Part shown: piece by piece, positions 45,392 through 54,158 of the stretch
Layout of the letters: each line of letters starts with the position of its first letter
How positions within the stretch are numbered: the first letter of the stretch is position 1
Assembly (NCBI RefSeq): GCF_000955805.1
Contig: NZ_JYOA01000003.1
Location: forward strand, 577,333 to 640,938
Origin: Pseudomonas sp. 21
Lineage (GTDB): Bacteria > Pseudomonadota > Gammaproteobacteria > Pseudomonadales > Pseudomonadaceae
Length of the DNA stretch: 63,606 nucleotides
Direction: 5' to 3'
Position numbers and translations under genes: made by a program
The notes under the pieces: model-generated
What the model was told of the DNA's origin: nothing
The model's input: the letters and a program-made list of their open reading frames with translations, nothing else
The model's database searches: none

Positions 45392-45723
45392 CGCTGCATT
45401 GAATGAGCGCTACCTATGGGCCGCGAAAATTAAGCTTCGCGTGGGGGCGATTCAATGCGTGCTCCCACCGGTATCAAGGGTTTGGGAATTCTCTGAGGAG
45501 GGTTAAAGGGAATCCCTTCAAATACCGGGTAGGAGCGGACAATTCTGGTGGCGCTATGTCACATCTGCTGGGGGACCGACTGCTCAGTTCCAGTTGTTGG
45601 TTTGCATGGTGACGAGGCGGCGAGATCGCGGGGAGGGGGGGCTTGCTCCAGCTCTAGATGGGCGGTCAGCAGGGAAACATCGCGAGCAGGGGCTTGGCCT
45701 ACCCGCTTGGGTAGGCCCCGATG
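45392..45723. other. Intergenic region with a perfect hairpin
   Basis: This 332-bp gap separates the glycosyltransferase from the chimera. GGCCTACCC-GCTT-GGGTAGGCC (45696-45717) is a perfect 9-bp stem just past the glycosyltransferase stop, perhaps a weak terminator (no T-run). I see no coding frame or insertion sequence. Composition is more AT-rich than the core genes. Confidence 0.5.
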
Positions 45724-46776
45724 TCAGCTTGCGGCGAACTGGTTGGCGGAGTTTTGCGGGGTGAAACGGGAGTAGAGGTGTTCCAGCGAAGACTGCAACT
45801 GTTCGCCGGAGTGCAGGCGCTGAATGCTCTGGCTATTGTGCGTCAACTCCGCCAGAGCGGTCGGATCGCCGTTGGCGAAGGCGATGACCTGCCGTTGTGC
45901 CTCCGACAGGTCCTGGGCGGTGGACAGTCCTTCGGCGACGAAGGGGCCGATGCGCCGAAGCGCGATGGGCAGGTTGAGCTTCGCCGCCTCCAGCACCGAG
46001 ATCGGGAAGCCGTCCCAGGCGGCGGTGTGGAAGTACAGGTCGAGCCCTTTCATGTGGGCGATGACCTCGCCGCGTGTACGCCAGCCGGTCACTTCGATGC
46101 CAGCCTGGACCATCTCCGCCATGACCTGGGCGTCTCCCCCACCGATCCACTTGAAGTGCGCAACGTCCGCGCAGCTTTCCGCCAGGGCGCGGAAGTACTC
46201 GTGGCCCTTCTGCCGGCTGATGCGCCCGACCATGCCGACCACGGGCTTGCTGGTGAGGCTGCGTACGGCGGGCACTTGCGGCAGGTCGTCGCAGACATTC
46301 ACCAGGCTCAGGGTATGTGTCGGTTCGATCAGCTCCCCGGCGATGCGCTGTTCGTCCAGGCCACAGCCTGCAATCACCGCCGTCCGCTTCGCCAGCAGCG
46401 ATTCGATGGCCCGGTAGGCCATGAGCATCATTGGATGGTCGCCGCGCAGAAAGGCGAAGCCGTGAGGGGTGTAGACGATCTTCTGCGTAGGGATGAATGG
46501 CAGGACGCGGATCAGGGCGCCGGCATAGGTGCTGTGCAGATGGATGACATCGGGCGCCACACGATCGATGTAGGGCTTCACCCGCGCCAGGCTGGAAAGG
46601 CGTCGCGGCACCAGCTCCATGTGCTTGAACAGGCCCTGATTCTCCTCGCCCGTGGTATCGCCCTTGCGGACGGAGGCCAGCAGGTAGTGCTCATGCTGTT
46701 GGGAGTTGAGGATGTAGGAGTTGATGGCCGAGGTGACGCCGCCGCCGAAGGACTCGGTGATGTGCAGGATCTTCAT
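45724..46776 (-). CDS. Glycosyltransferase family 4 protein
   Basis: This 350-residue GT-B enzyme transfers a sugar from a nucleotide donor, presumably to a lipid-linked EPS intermediate. It has an N-terminal KILHITESFGGGVTSAI acceptor loop, a DVIHLHSTYAG segment and GMVGRISRQKGHEYF. The donor-site region follows (WDGFPISVLEAAKLNLPI, the E-x7-E-like element). It looks complete. Composition is less GC-rich than core genes, suggesting acquisition. It lies between the intact phosphatase and the chimera. Confidence 0.88.
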   Translation of the reverse strand: MKILHITESFGGGVTSAINSYILNSQQHEHYLLASVRKGDTTGEENQGLFKHMELVPRRLSSLARVKPYIDRVAPDVIHLHSTYAGALIRVLPFIPTQKIVYTPHGFAFLRGDHPMMLMAYRAIESLLAKRTAVIAGCGLDEQRIAGELIEPTHTLSLVNVCDDLPQVPAVRSLTSKPVVGMVGRISRQKGHEYFRALAESCADVAHFKWIGGGDAQVMAEMVQAGIEVTGWRTRGEVIAHMKGLDLYFHTAAWDGFPISVLEAAKLNLPIALRRIGPFVAEGLSTAQDLSEAQRQVIAFANGDPTALAELTHNSQSIQRLHSGEQLQSSLEHLYSRFTPQNSANQFAAS

Positions 46777-46925
46777 AAAGCGATGTAGGCCCCTGGAAAA
46801 TTACGTGTCGTAACTGGGAGACCAAACAGCTGAATATGGTCTTGCTGGGCTAGAGCGTAGCCTTTTTCATCATGGCTTTGTAAGGTTTTCTGACGCTTTT
46901 GTCGGAAGCAAAATATTCCGCCAAA

Positions 46926-47372
46926 TTACCGGCGATTGCGCAGGCGGTCGGCCCAGGGGACTACCGCGGAGTCGATCAGCGCGTAGGCGCGCTCGAAGGC
47001 TTCCGGGCCCTTGCGGTAAGGGTCCGGAATCTCCTGGTCGGTCAGCCATTTGCCCAGCAGGAAGGTCTTGCCGCGGGCCTCGGGGGCCAGGCGGATAACG
47101 CTCTGGATCTGCGCTTGTTCCATCACCAGGACGAGGTTGGCCTCGTGGACCAGTTCGGCGGTGAGCTGGCGGGCGCGATGCGGTTGGGGATGGTGGCCGT
47201 GGCGGCGAAGGATGGCGAGGGCGGTGCTGTCGATGGAGTGGCCGACCAGCGCGCTGAGCCCGGCGGAGGCCACGGCGATATCGCTGCCCTGCAGGGTTTC
47301 GCGCAGCAGGTGTTCGGCGATGGGGCTGCGGCAGATGTTGCCGACACAGACGATCAGAATCCTGTTGAACAC
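46926..47372 (-). CDS. Low-molecular-weight protein-tyrosine-phosphatase
   Basis: This phosphatase of about 148 residues has the P-loop CVGNICRSP at its N-terminus and the general-acid DPY motif (EIPDPYRKGPEAFERAY). It is complete. In EPS loci it dephosphorylates a Wzc-like tyrosine kinase and helps control polymer length, but no wzc is visible here. The frame extends to a TTG at 47393. GTG 47372 (with AGGGA upstream) matches the family N-terminus better. The first 17 bases of its P-loop coding are identical to the chimera. Confidence 0.88.
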   Translation of the reverse strand: MFNRILIVCVGNICRSPIAEHLLRETLQGSDIAVASAGLSALVGHSIDSTALAILRRHGHHPQPHRARQLTAELVHEANLVLVMEQAQIQSVIRLAPEARGKTFLLGKWLTDQEIPDPYRKGPEAFERAYALIDSAVVPWADRLRNRR

Positions 47373-47459
47373 GGGGAGCGTCCCTGACCGCAACCGATGG
47401 ATCGTCAGAAATCTATCGGTCGCGGTGTCGGGGCGTCAAGCCACCGGCAGGGGCGTGGC

Positions 47460-49970
47460 TCAGCCCTGGCTGGCGGTCGGCGGTTCGGTGGGAGCACTTT
47501 CTTCCTGGGGCGGGCGCTCCAGGGCAACCTGGCGGATGGACAGCCGGATCTCCGCGGGTAGCACGCGCTTGGCGGCACCTTCGGCCAGTTCGCCGAGCAG
47601 CTCGTGGTAGCTCAGCTTGCCGTTCTCGTCCTTGCGCAGCACGCCCTCGTCCAACAGGGTCTGGATGAAGTGGCGGAACAGGCTCTTGTCGAAGAACTCC
47701 GGGGCATTGAGGCCGTGGAGGACCGACAGGCGCTGGGCCATCACGGTGCAGAGGTTTTCCAGTTCTTCGGCATTGAGCTGCTTCTGCCCGGCGTTGAGCA
47801 CCAGCGAGATGGACATGTAGAAGCGCTGCAGGGTCTGCGCGATGGCACGGGCCAGCAGGGTCAGCAGCACATACTGGCGCGAGCTGGGCGCTGGACGGAT
47901 GAAGGTGTCGTTTTCCTGTTTGAGCAGTTCGCTGGCGACCATGGCCTGCAGCCACTGGTCGACCACCGAGTCCAGCTCGTCCAGGCTCCAGCGGATGAAC
48001 AGCTCGGCCTGCAGGTACGGATAGAGCGCGCGGGTGTAGCGCAGGAGCTGTTCGCGGCTGATCCGTCCGCTGTTCTGGAAGAAGCTGGCGATCAGCGCCG
48101 GCAGCGCGAAGATGTGCAGGACGTTGTTGCGGTAGTAGGTCATCAGTACCGCGTTCTGCTCGTCGAGATAACAGATGCGACCCAGGGCGTCCTTCTGCTC
48201 GCTGAGCAGGTTCATGCTCTTCACGTATTCGATCAACTGCTGGCCGTCGCCCTCGGGCAGTGTGGCGCTGGGCGAGTAGGGCACCTTGCGCAGCAGGTCG
48301 AGGTAGAGGTCGATCACCCGCGCCAGGGCGGTTTCGTCCAGTGCCAGGCGGGTGGTGGAGAGCAGCGCCAGGGCCACCAGGTTTACCGGGTTGATCGCGG
48401 CGGCGTCGTTGAGGTGGCGGGCGACGTCGCGGGCCAGGTGGTTGGTGGTTTCCGAGAGCCAGGCCGGGCGGTATTCCGGGCCCAGTTCCTGTTGGCGCCA
48501 ATCTGGTTGCTGCTGGTCGAGGAAGTCGTCGAGGTGGATCGGCTCGCCGAAGTTCACCCACACCTGGCCGAAGCGCTGCTTGAGCGCGCCGATGACCTTG
48601 AAGATGTCGAAGATCGATTCCTTCTTCTTCGCCGCACCGCGCAACTCGCCCAGATAGGTACGACCTTCGAGCACGCGCTCGTAGCCGATGTACACGGGGA
48701 CGAAGACGATGGGCCGGCGCGAGTCGCGCAGGAAGCTGCGCAGGGTGATCGCCAGCATCCCGGTGCGCGGGTGCAGCATGCGCCCGGTGCGGGAGCGCCC
48801 GCCCTCGACGAAGTACTCGGTGGAGAAGCCACGGCTGAACAGGGTGTGCAGGTATTCGTTGAACACCGCGGTGTACAGCTGGTTGCCCTTGAAGCTGCGG
48901 CGCATGAAGAAGGCGCCGCCACGGCGCAGGATCGAGCCCACCACCGGCATGTTGAGGTTGATGCCGGCGGCGATGTGCGGCGGGGTCAGGCCGTTGCGGA
49001 ACAGCAGGTAGGACAGCAGCAGGTAGTCGATGTGGCTGCGGTGGCAGGGCACGTAGACGATCTCGTGGCCCTGGGCGACTTCCTGCACGCGCTCGATGTG
49101 GTTGACCTTCACGCCCTCGTAGAGCTTGTTCCAGAACCAGGTCAGGGTCACTTCGAGGAAGCGAATCACCGGGTAGGAAACGTCGGCGGCGATCTCGTTG
49201 GCATAGCGCAGGGCAGCGGCCTCGGCCTTCTCCGGGGAGATCTTCTGGGTCTCGCATTCTTCCTGGATCGCCTGGCGCACCAGCGGCGCGCGCAGCAAGC
49301 CCTTGACCAGGGTGCGGCGGTGGGAGAGGTCGGGGCCGATCACTGCGGTCTTCTGGTTGCGGAAGTGCACGCGCAGGATGCGCTGGACCATGCGCAGGGT
49401 GCGTTCGTGGCCCTTGTTCTGCTCCACCAGCTCGCGCAGATGGATGGGGGCGGAGAACTGCACGCGGGTCTTGCGGCCGAGGATGAGGATGCGCGCCAGC
49501 TTGCGCAGTCGGCCGGTGACGGCCCAGTTGTCGGCGAACAGCAGCTTCCAGGCGCTCTTTTCGCTGTCCGGGGATTGGCCCCAGAAGACGCTGACCGGGA
49601 CGATCTGCGCGTCGTCGATGCCGTTCTGGCCGATGGCGCCGAGCATGCGCACCAGCGCTGGAGGCGCGCCGCGCTTGTCCTGGCGGCCAAGCCAGTCGGG
49701 CTCCGGGGTCAGGTAGAAGAAGGCCGCCGGCTCGATGGATTCACCCACTGCCACCGGCATCACCGGGCGCGGCAGGCCGGCCTTGCGGCATTCTGTATCC
49801 ACCACGGCGAGGTCGGTCACCGAGGGTTGCTGCAGGACGTAGAGGACCGGTTTGCTGCGGTCGATCTTCAGGCTGAAGGCCGACTGGTTGATGGTTTCCG
49901 AGCGCACCCAGAGGTACAGCAGGCGGCGCAGGGCACCAAAACCGAAGCGGCGGAACGGGTAACGAGGCAT
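47460..49970 (-). CDS. plsB: Glycerol-3-phosphate O-acyltransferase
   Basis: This 836-residue inner-membrane-associated enzyme makes lysophosphatidic acid from glycerol-3-phosphate and acyl-ACP or acyl-CoA. The catalytic HX4D box ([13 protein letters not shown]) and the substrate-binding [13 protein letters not shown] and [14 protein letters not shown] are present. Length and ends are typical of PlsB. It is transcribed towards the EPS locus with 87 bp between it and the phosphatase. Confidence 0.95.
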   Translation of the reverse strand: MPRYPFRRFGFGALRRLLYLWVRSETINQSAFSLKIDRSKPVLYVLQQPSVTDLAVVDTECRKAGLPRPVMPVAVGESIEPAAFFYLTPEPDWLGRQDKRGAPPALVRMLGAIGQNGIDDAQIVPVSVFWGQSPDSEKSAWKLLFADNWAVTGRLRKLARILILGRKTRVQFSAPIHLRELVEQNKGHERTLRMVQRILRVHFRNQKTAVIGPDLSHRRTLVKGLLRAPLVRQAIQEECETQKISPEKAEAAALRYANEIAADVSYPVIRFLEVTLTWFWNKLYEGVKVNHIERVQEVAQGHEIVYVPCHRSHIDYLLLSYLLFRNGLTPPHIAAGINLNMPVVGSILRRGGAFFMRRSFKGNQLYTAVFNEYLHTLFSRGFSTEYFVEGGRSRTGRMLHPRTGMLAITLRSFLRDSRRPIVFVPVYIGYERVLEGRTYLGELRGAAKKKESIFDIFKVIGALKQRFGQVWVNFGEPIHLDDFLDQQQPDWRQQELGPEYRPAWLSETTNHLARDVARHLNDAAAINPVNLVALALLSTTRLALDETALARVIDLYLDLLRKVPYSPSATLPEGDGQQLIEYVKSMNLLSEQKDALGRICYLDEQNAVLMTYYRNNVLHIFALPALIASFFQNSGRISREQLLRYTRALYPYLQAELFIRWSLDELDSVVDQWLQAMVASELLKQENDTFIRPAPSSRQYVLLTLLARAIAQTLQRFYMSISLVLNAGQKQLNAEELENLCTVMAQRLSVLHGLNAPEFFDKSLFRHFIQTLLDEGVLRKDENGKLSYHELLGELAEGAAKRVLPAEIRLSIRQVALERPPQEESAPTEPPTASQG

Positions 49971-50139
49971 ACAGGCCCTATGGCTGGCGTAGGTAAAACG
50001 AGCGATTGCTCAGGCCGGCTAGTTTGCCGGATTAGGCCCCGGCCAGCAAAGTCACGAGCGCTTGGTCGGCGCGGGCGGACACCCCGTGGACTGCGGCTAT
50101 CCTGCCATTTAGGGGATGACATTCTACGGAGGTTGCGCG

Positions 50140-50610
50140 ATGCGTACGTTCACTTGGGGATGCTTGCTCGCCTTGTCGGTTGTGCTGCCCGTCGCGGCCC
50201 AGACCGTCGTCCCGCTCAAGGGCCAGAGCAGCCAGCAGATGCAGCAGGACATGACGGACTGCAACAGCGTCGCGGCCAATGCGGCGAGCAGTGCCACCAC
50301 CAGCTCCGACCCGAAAGTCGGCGGACGGGTTCGCGGTGCGGCCAAGGGCGCGGCAGCGGGGGCGGTCGCCGCCGAAGTTCGCGGACAGCAGCATGAAGAG
50401 CTGTATGACCGCGCGAGCGACGATGCCAAGCAGCAGTACCGTCAGAACCGCGCGGGCGAGGTTGCGGCGGCGGGAGCTGCGGTGGGCGCTTCGCGCCAGC
50501 GCCAGGATCGTCGGCAGGATCGTCGCGCGCAGGGCGAAGCGCAGAGTTCGGCCAGTGCCAGTGCTTACAGCGGTTGCCTGCAGGGGCGGGGCTATCAGGT
50601 CAGCCCCTGA
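50140..50610 (+). CDS. Secreted glycine-zipper protein, hypothetical
   Basis: This 156-residue protein has a Sec signal (about 1-20, VAA-QT). An Ala/Gly-rich segment follows (RVRGAAKGAAAGAVAAEV… AGEVAAAGAAVGAS), typical of glycine-zipper/YMGG-like proteins. The tail is Arg/Gln-rich, ending in SGCLQGRGYQVSP. It is probably associated with the outer membrane. ATG 50140 is chosen because GGAGG precedes it by 8 bases. Confidence 0.8.
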   Translation: MRTFTWGCLLALSVVLPVAAQTVVPLKGQSSQQMQQDMTDCNSVAANAASSATTSSDPKVGGRVRGAAKGAAAGAVAAEVRGQQHEELYDRASDDAKQQYRQNRAGEVAAAGAAVGASRQRQDRRQDRRAQGEAQSSASASAYSGCLQGRGYQVSP

Positions 50611-51166
50611 GCGTGCGAGTCCTTAGATGGTGCACGACTGAACGCACAAGCCGTGCGGTCAGTGGGTGTTTTATGGCCGTTATTCATCGGAGGCAATGGA
50701 TTGGCGGACTGCCAATTCAGCAGATAAATGATTGGGCATATTGCCGCGGCCGAAACTGCAGGGCGCATTCCGACTGCCTCTGAAAGACATTTCCGGAAGC
50801 CGCCGAAAACGGATGAACGGGAACGAAACTACCCGCCGTAAATGCGCGAAAGTGCGAAAGGGTCCACGTTCGAAACACTTTCGTTACGCAGGGTAACGAG
50901 CACCAAAATGGCTCTGCAGGCCCCGAAAAATGGCACTTTGGCCTGATTGGTCATAGGTCCGTGGAGTTGATGAAAAAGTGCTTTTCAGCTGTAACTTTTG
51001 ATTTATATACTCGGGAGCGCTGTCGCCCGTCGGCGTTATTCGAATTACCTTCCTACGTGCCATTCGGTGCGGGTTGGATGATAAGGAAAGCGTTCAGCCG
51101 GCGACTGCCGAAGTCCTCATTCCCGGGGGCCATCCAAAAATAATAGGCAAGTTGGAGAGTGTGGTA
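50611..51166. other. Long noncoding leader region before the cold-shock gene
   Basis: This is 556 bp without a convincing gene. It contains GTTAC-GCAGG-GTAAC (about 50883-50898), repeated GCGAAAGTGCGAAAG motifs and an AT-rich TTTATATACT candidate -10 near 51001-51010. The latter would give the csp mRNA a 5' leader of about 150 bases, as usual for cold-shock genes. My recalled PAO1 gene order changes across this gap. Confidence 0.45.
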
Positions 51167-51376
51167 ATGGCTGATCGTGAGGTCGGAACCGTCAAGTGGT
51201 TCAATGACGCCAAAGGTTATGGATTCATTCAACGCGATAGCGGTCCGGACGTGTTCGTTCACTACCGTGCCATTCGTGGCGATGGTCACCGCTCCCTGGT
51301 CGAAGGCCAGAAAGTGGAGTTCTCGGTGATCCAGGGTCAGAAAGGCCTCCAGGCAGAAGACGTCTCGAAGGTCTGA
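51167..51376 (+). CDS. Cold-shock protein (CspA family)
   Basis: This 69-residue single cold-shock domain has RNP1 (KGYGFIQ) and RNP2 (VFVHY) and binds single-stranded RNA or DNA as a chaperone. The open frame extends upstream, but ATG 51167 with TTGGAGAG ahead matches the family N-terminus ([16 protein letters not shown]). The long leader suggests post-transcriptional control. A strong terminator follows. Confidence 0.94.
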   Translation: MADREVGTVKWFNDAKGYGFIQRDSGPDVFVHYRAIRGDGHRSLVEGQKVEFSVIQGQKGLQAEDVSKV

Positions 51377-51384
51377 GCCCCCGA

Positions 51385-51420
51385 AATCAAAGGCCCGTCC
51401 AATGGACGGGCCTTTGATTT
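51385..51420. terminator. Terminator after csp, bidirectional
   Basis: ATCAAAGGCCCGTCC-AAT-GGACGGGCCTTTGATTTT is a 15-bp perfect stem between convergent genes. Confidence 0.92.
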
Positions 51421-51442
51421 TCACACGCTGCCGGCGACGGTT

Positions 51443-51814
51443 TCAGCCGGTGCGCCAGGTAATCTCTTCGACGCCCGCGGCGGTCACTTTCAGCCAGCGG
51501 TCGGCGTCTTCCTCGCCCTGATCCTCACTCCAGCTGCCCGGTGCGCAGCGCACCTCCACGTCCAGAGCGGCGCAGGCATCGCGGGCGCAGGCGACATCGT
51601 CGTCCCACGGGGTCTTGTCGCTGTCCAGGAACAGGCTGTTCCACTTGCCCACGGCCTTGGGCAGCCAGGTGGCGGGAATGCTGCCAGCAGTGCACTTGAA
51701 GGTCTCGCCCTGGGCGCGCCATTCGGAGCAGGGGCCAAGGGCCTTTTCCAGCCAGGTGCCGACGGCGGCCTGGTCGGCATCCTTGATGTAGATCTCGATA
51801 TCCGGTTGGCGCAT
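51443..51814 (-). CDS. Conserved hypothetical protein downstream of rlmA
   Basis: This 123-residue acidic cytoplasmic protein (IEIYIKDADQAAVGTWLEKALG… TPWDDDVACARDACAALDVEVRCAPGSW) has no recognised motif. Trp-rich ends and regular alternation suggest a small alpha/beta fold. It starts 10 bp after the rlmA stop and is the last gene of the dapE-rlmA transcript. A gene at the same place exists in P. aeruginosa as I recall; function unknown. Confidence 0.78.
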   Translation of the reverse strand: MRQPDIEIYIKDADQAAVGTWLEKALGPCSEWRAQGETFKCTAGSIPATWLPKAVGKWNSLFLDSDKTPWDDDVACARDACAALDVEVRCAPGSWSEDQGEEDADRWLKVTAAGVEEITWRTG

Positions 51815-51824
51815 GGCGTCCTCG

Positions 51825-52627
51825 TCAGGGTTCTTGGCGTTGCAGCCAATCGTAGCGTACCGCGACTGTCACCTCGAAGGGCTCGGCAAGGATGCGCTCG
51901 CGCCGCTCGGGGTTGACCCGCCAGCCGTGGGGCGTCATCGCCAGCAGGTGCTCGCGGGCTTCGCGGGTTTCCAGCGGCAGCTTGAAGCTCAGTTGTTCGG
52001 TGTGCGCCAGTTTCAACTCTTCGGGCAGGTCGGCGAGGTGCTTGTCTTCGACGTATTCGCGCACTTCGTCGTACAAGCGTTCGCGCAGTTCCAGCAGATG
52101 GTCGCGTGCCGGGCCCAGGCGCAGCACACCGCCGCCGGGAGTCAGCAGGCGTGCGGCTTCCTTCCAGTCGATCGGGCTGAACACGCTGGCCAGCAATTGG
52201 CAGGAGGCATCGGCCAGCGGCACGCGGGCCATGCTGGCAACCATCCAGGTCAGTTGCGGGGCGCGCTTGCAGGCGCGTTTGACGGCCTCGCGGGAGATAT
52301 CCAGCGCATAGCCGTCGGCCTGCGGCAGGGATTCGCCCAGCTGTGCGGTGTAGTAACCCTCGCCGCAACCGATATCCAGCCAGCGCCCTGGAGCGCGCTC
52401 GGCGGCCAGTTCGGCCAGGCGCCCGGCCAGCGGTGCATAGTGGCCGGCGCCGAGGAAGTGCCGGCGCGCCTCGACCATGGCGGCGTTGTCGCCCGGATCG
52501 AGGCTCTTCTTGTGCTGCACCGGCAGCAGGTTCAGGTAACCCTGGCGGGCGCGGTCGAAGCGGTGGCCAGCGGAGCAGGCGACACCGTTGTCGACCTCGG
52601 TCAGCGCCTCGCGGCACAGCGGGCAGA

Positions 52628-52634
<7 letters not shown>
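51825..52634 (-). CDS. rlmA: RlmA, 23S rRNA (guanine745-N1)-methyltransferase
   Basis: This 269-residue enzyme methylates G745. An N-terminal zinc finger (CPLCREAL… ACSAGHRFDRARQGYLNLLP) is followed by a Rossmann methyltransferase domain with WLDIGCGEGYYTAQL as the SAM motif. The start overlaps the upstream 63-codon frame by 7 bp. The call rests on the combined Zn finger and RlmA-type layout. Confidence 0.92.
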
Positions 52635-53964
<1,330 letters not shown>

Positions 53965-54012
53965 TTAAGGGCATCCTGGGGGTGGAACGGAAAAAGGCGC
54001 CCATCTTAAAGC

Positions 54013-54038
54013 AAAAACGCCGGCGTTTGGCCGGCGTT
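54013..54038 (-). terminator. Terminator of ndvB
   Basis: On the minus strand AACGCCGGC-CAAA-CGCCGGCGTTTTTG forms a stem with a T-run, about 120 bp past the ndvB stop and beyond the REP pair. Confidence 0.8.
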
Positions 54039-54069
54039 CTCGGGAGCGGATCAGCGGTACGGCTCATCT

Positions 54070-54148
54070 TGTAGGAGCGAGCCTGCTCGCGAACGCTTTT
54101 GCCTGCTGCCGAGGCGCCAGGCTTGTTCGCGAGCAAGCTCGCTCCTAC
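54070..54148. repeat. Paired inverted REP elements downstream of ndvB
   Basis: GTAGGAGCGAGCCTGCTCGCGAAC faces GTTCGCGAGCAAGCTCGCTCCTAC across about 31 bp, with one mismatch between the arms. This is the same BIME-like layout as at 18674-18750. Confidence 0.8.
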
Positions 54149-54158
54149 GGGCCTTGCA

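Noticed and set aside
45399..45416. ops/JUMPstart-like GGTAGCG (complement of 45408-45414) before the chimeric EPS gene
   Set aside because: Only the 7-base core of the 12-base ops element matches, and no other JUMPstart sequence is present; chance is likely.
47604..50396. 930-codon plus-strand frame opposite plsB
   Set aside because: Antisense shadow of plsB. It continues through the intergenic region into another gene without motifs.
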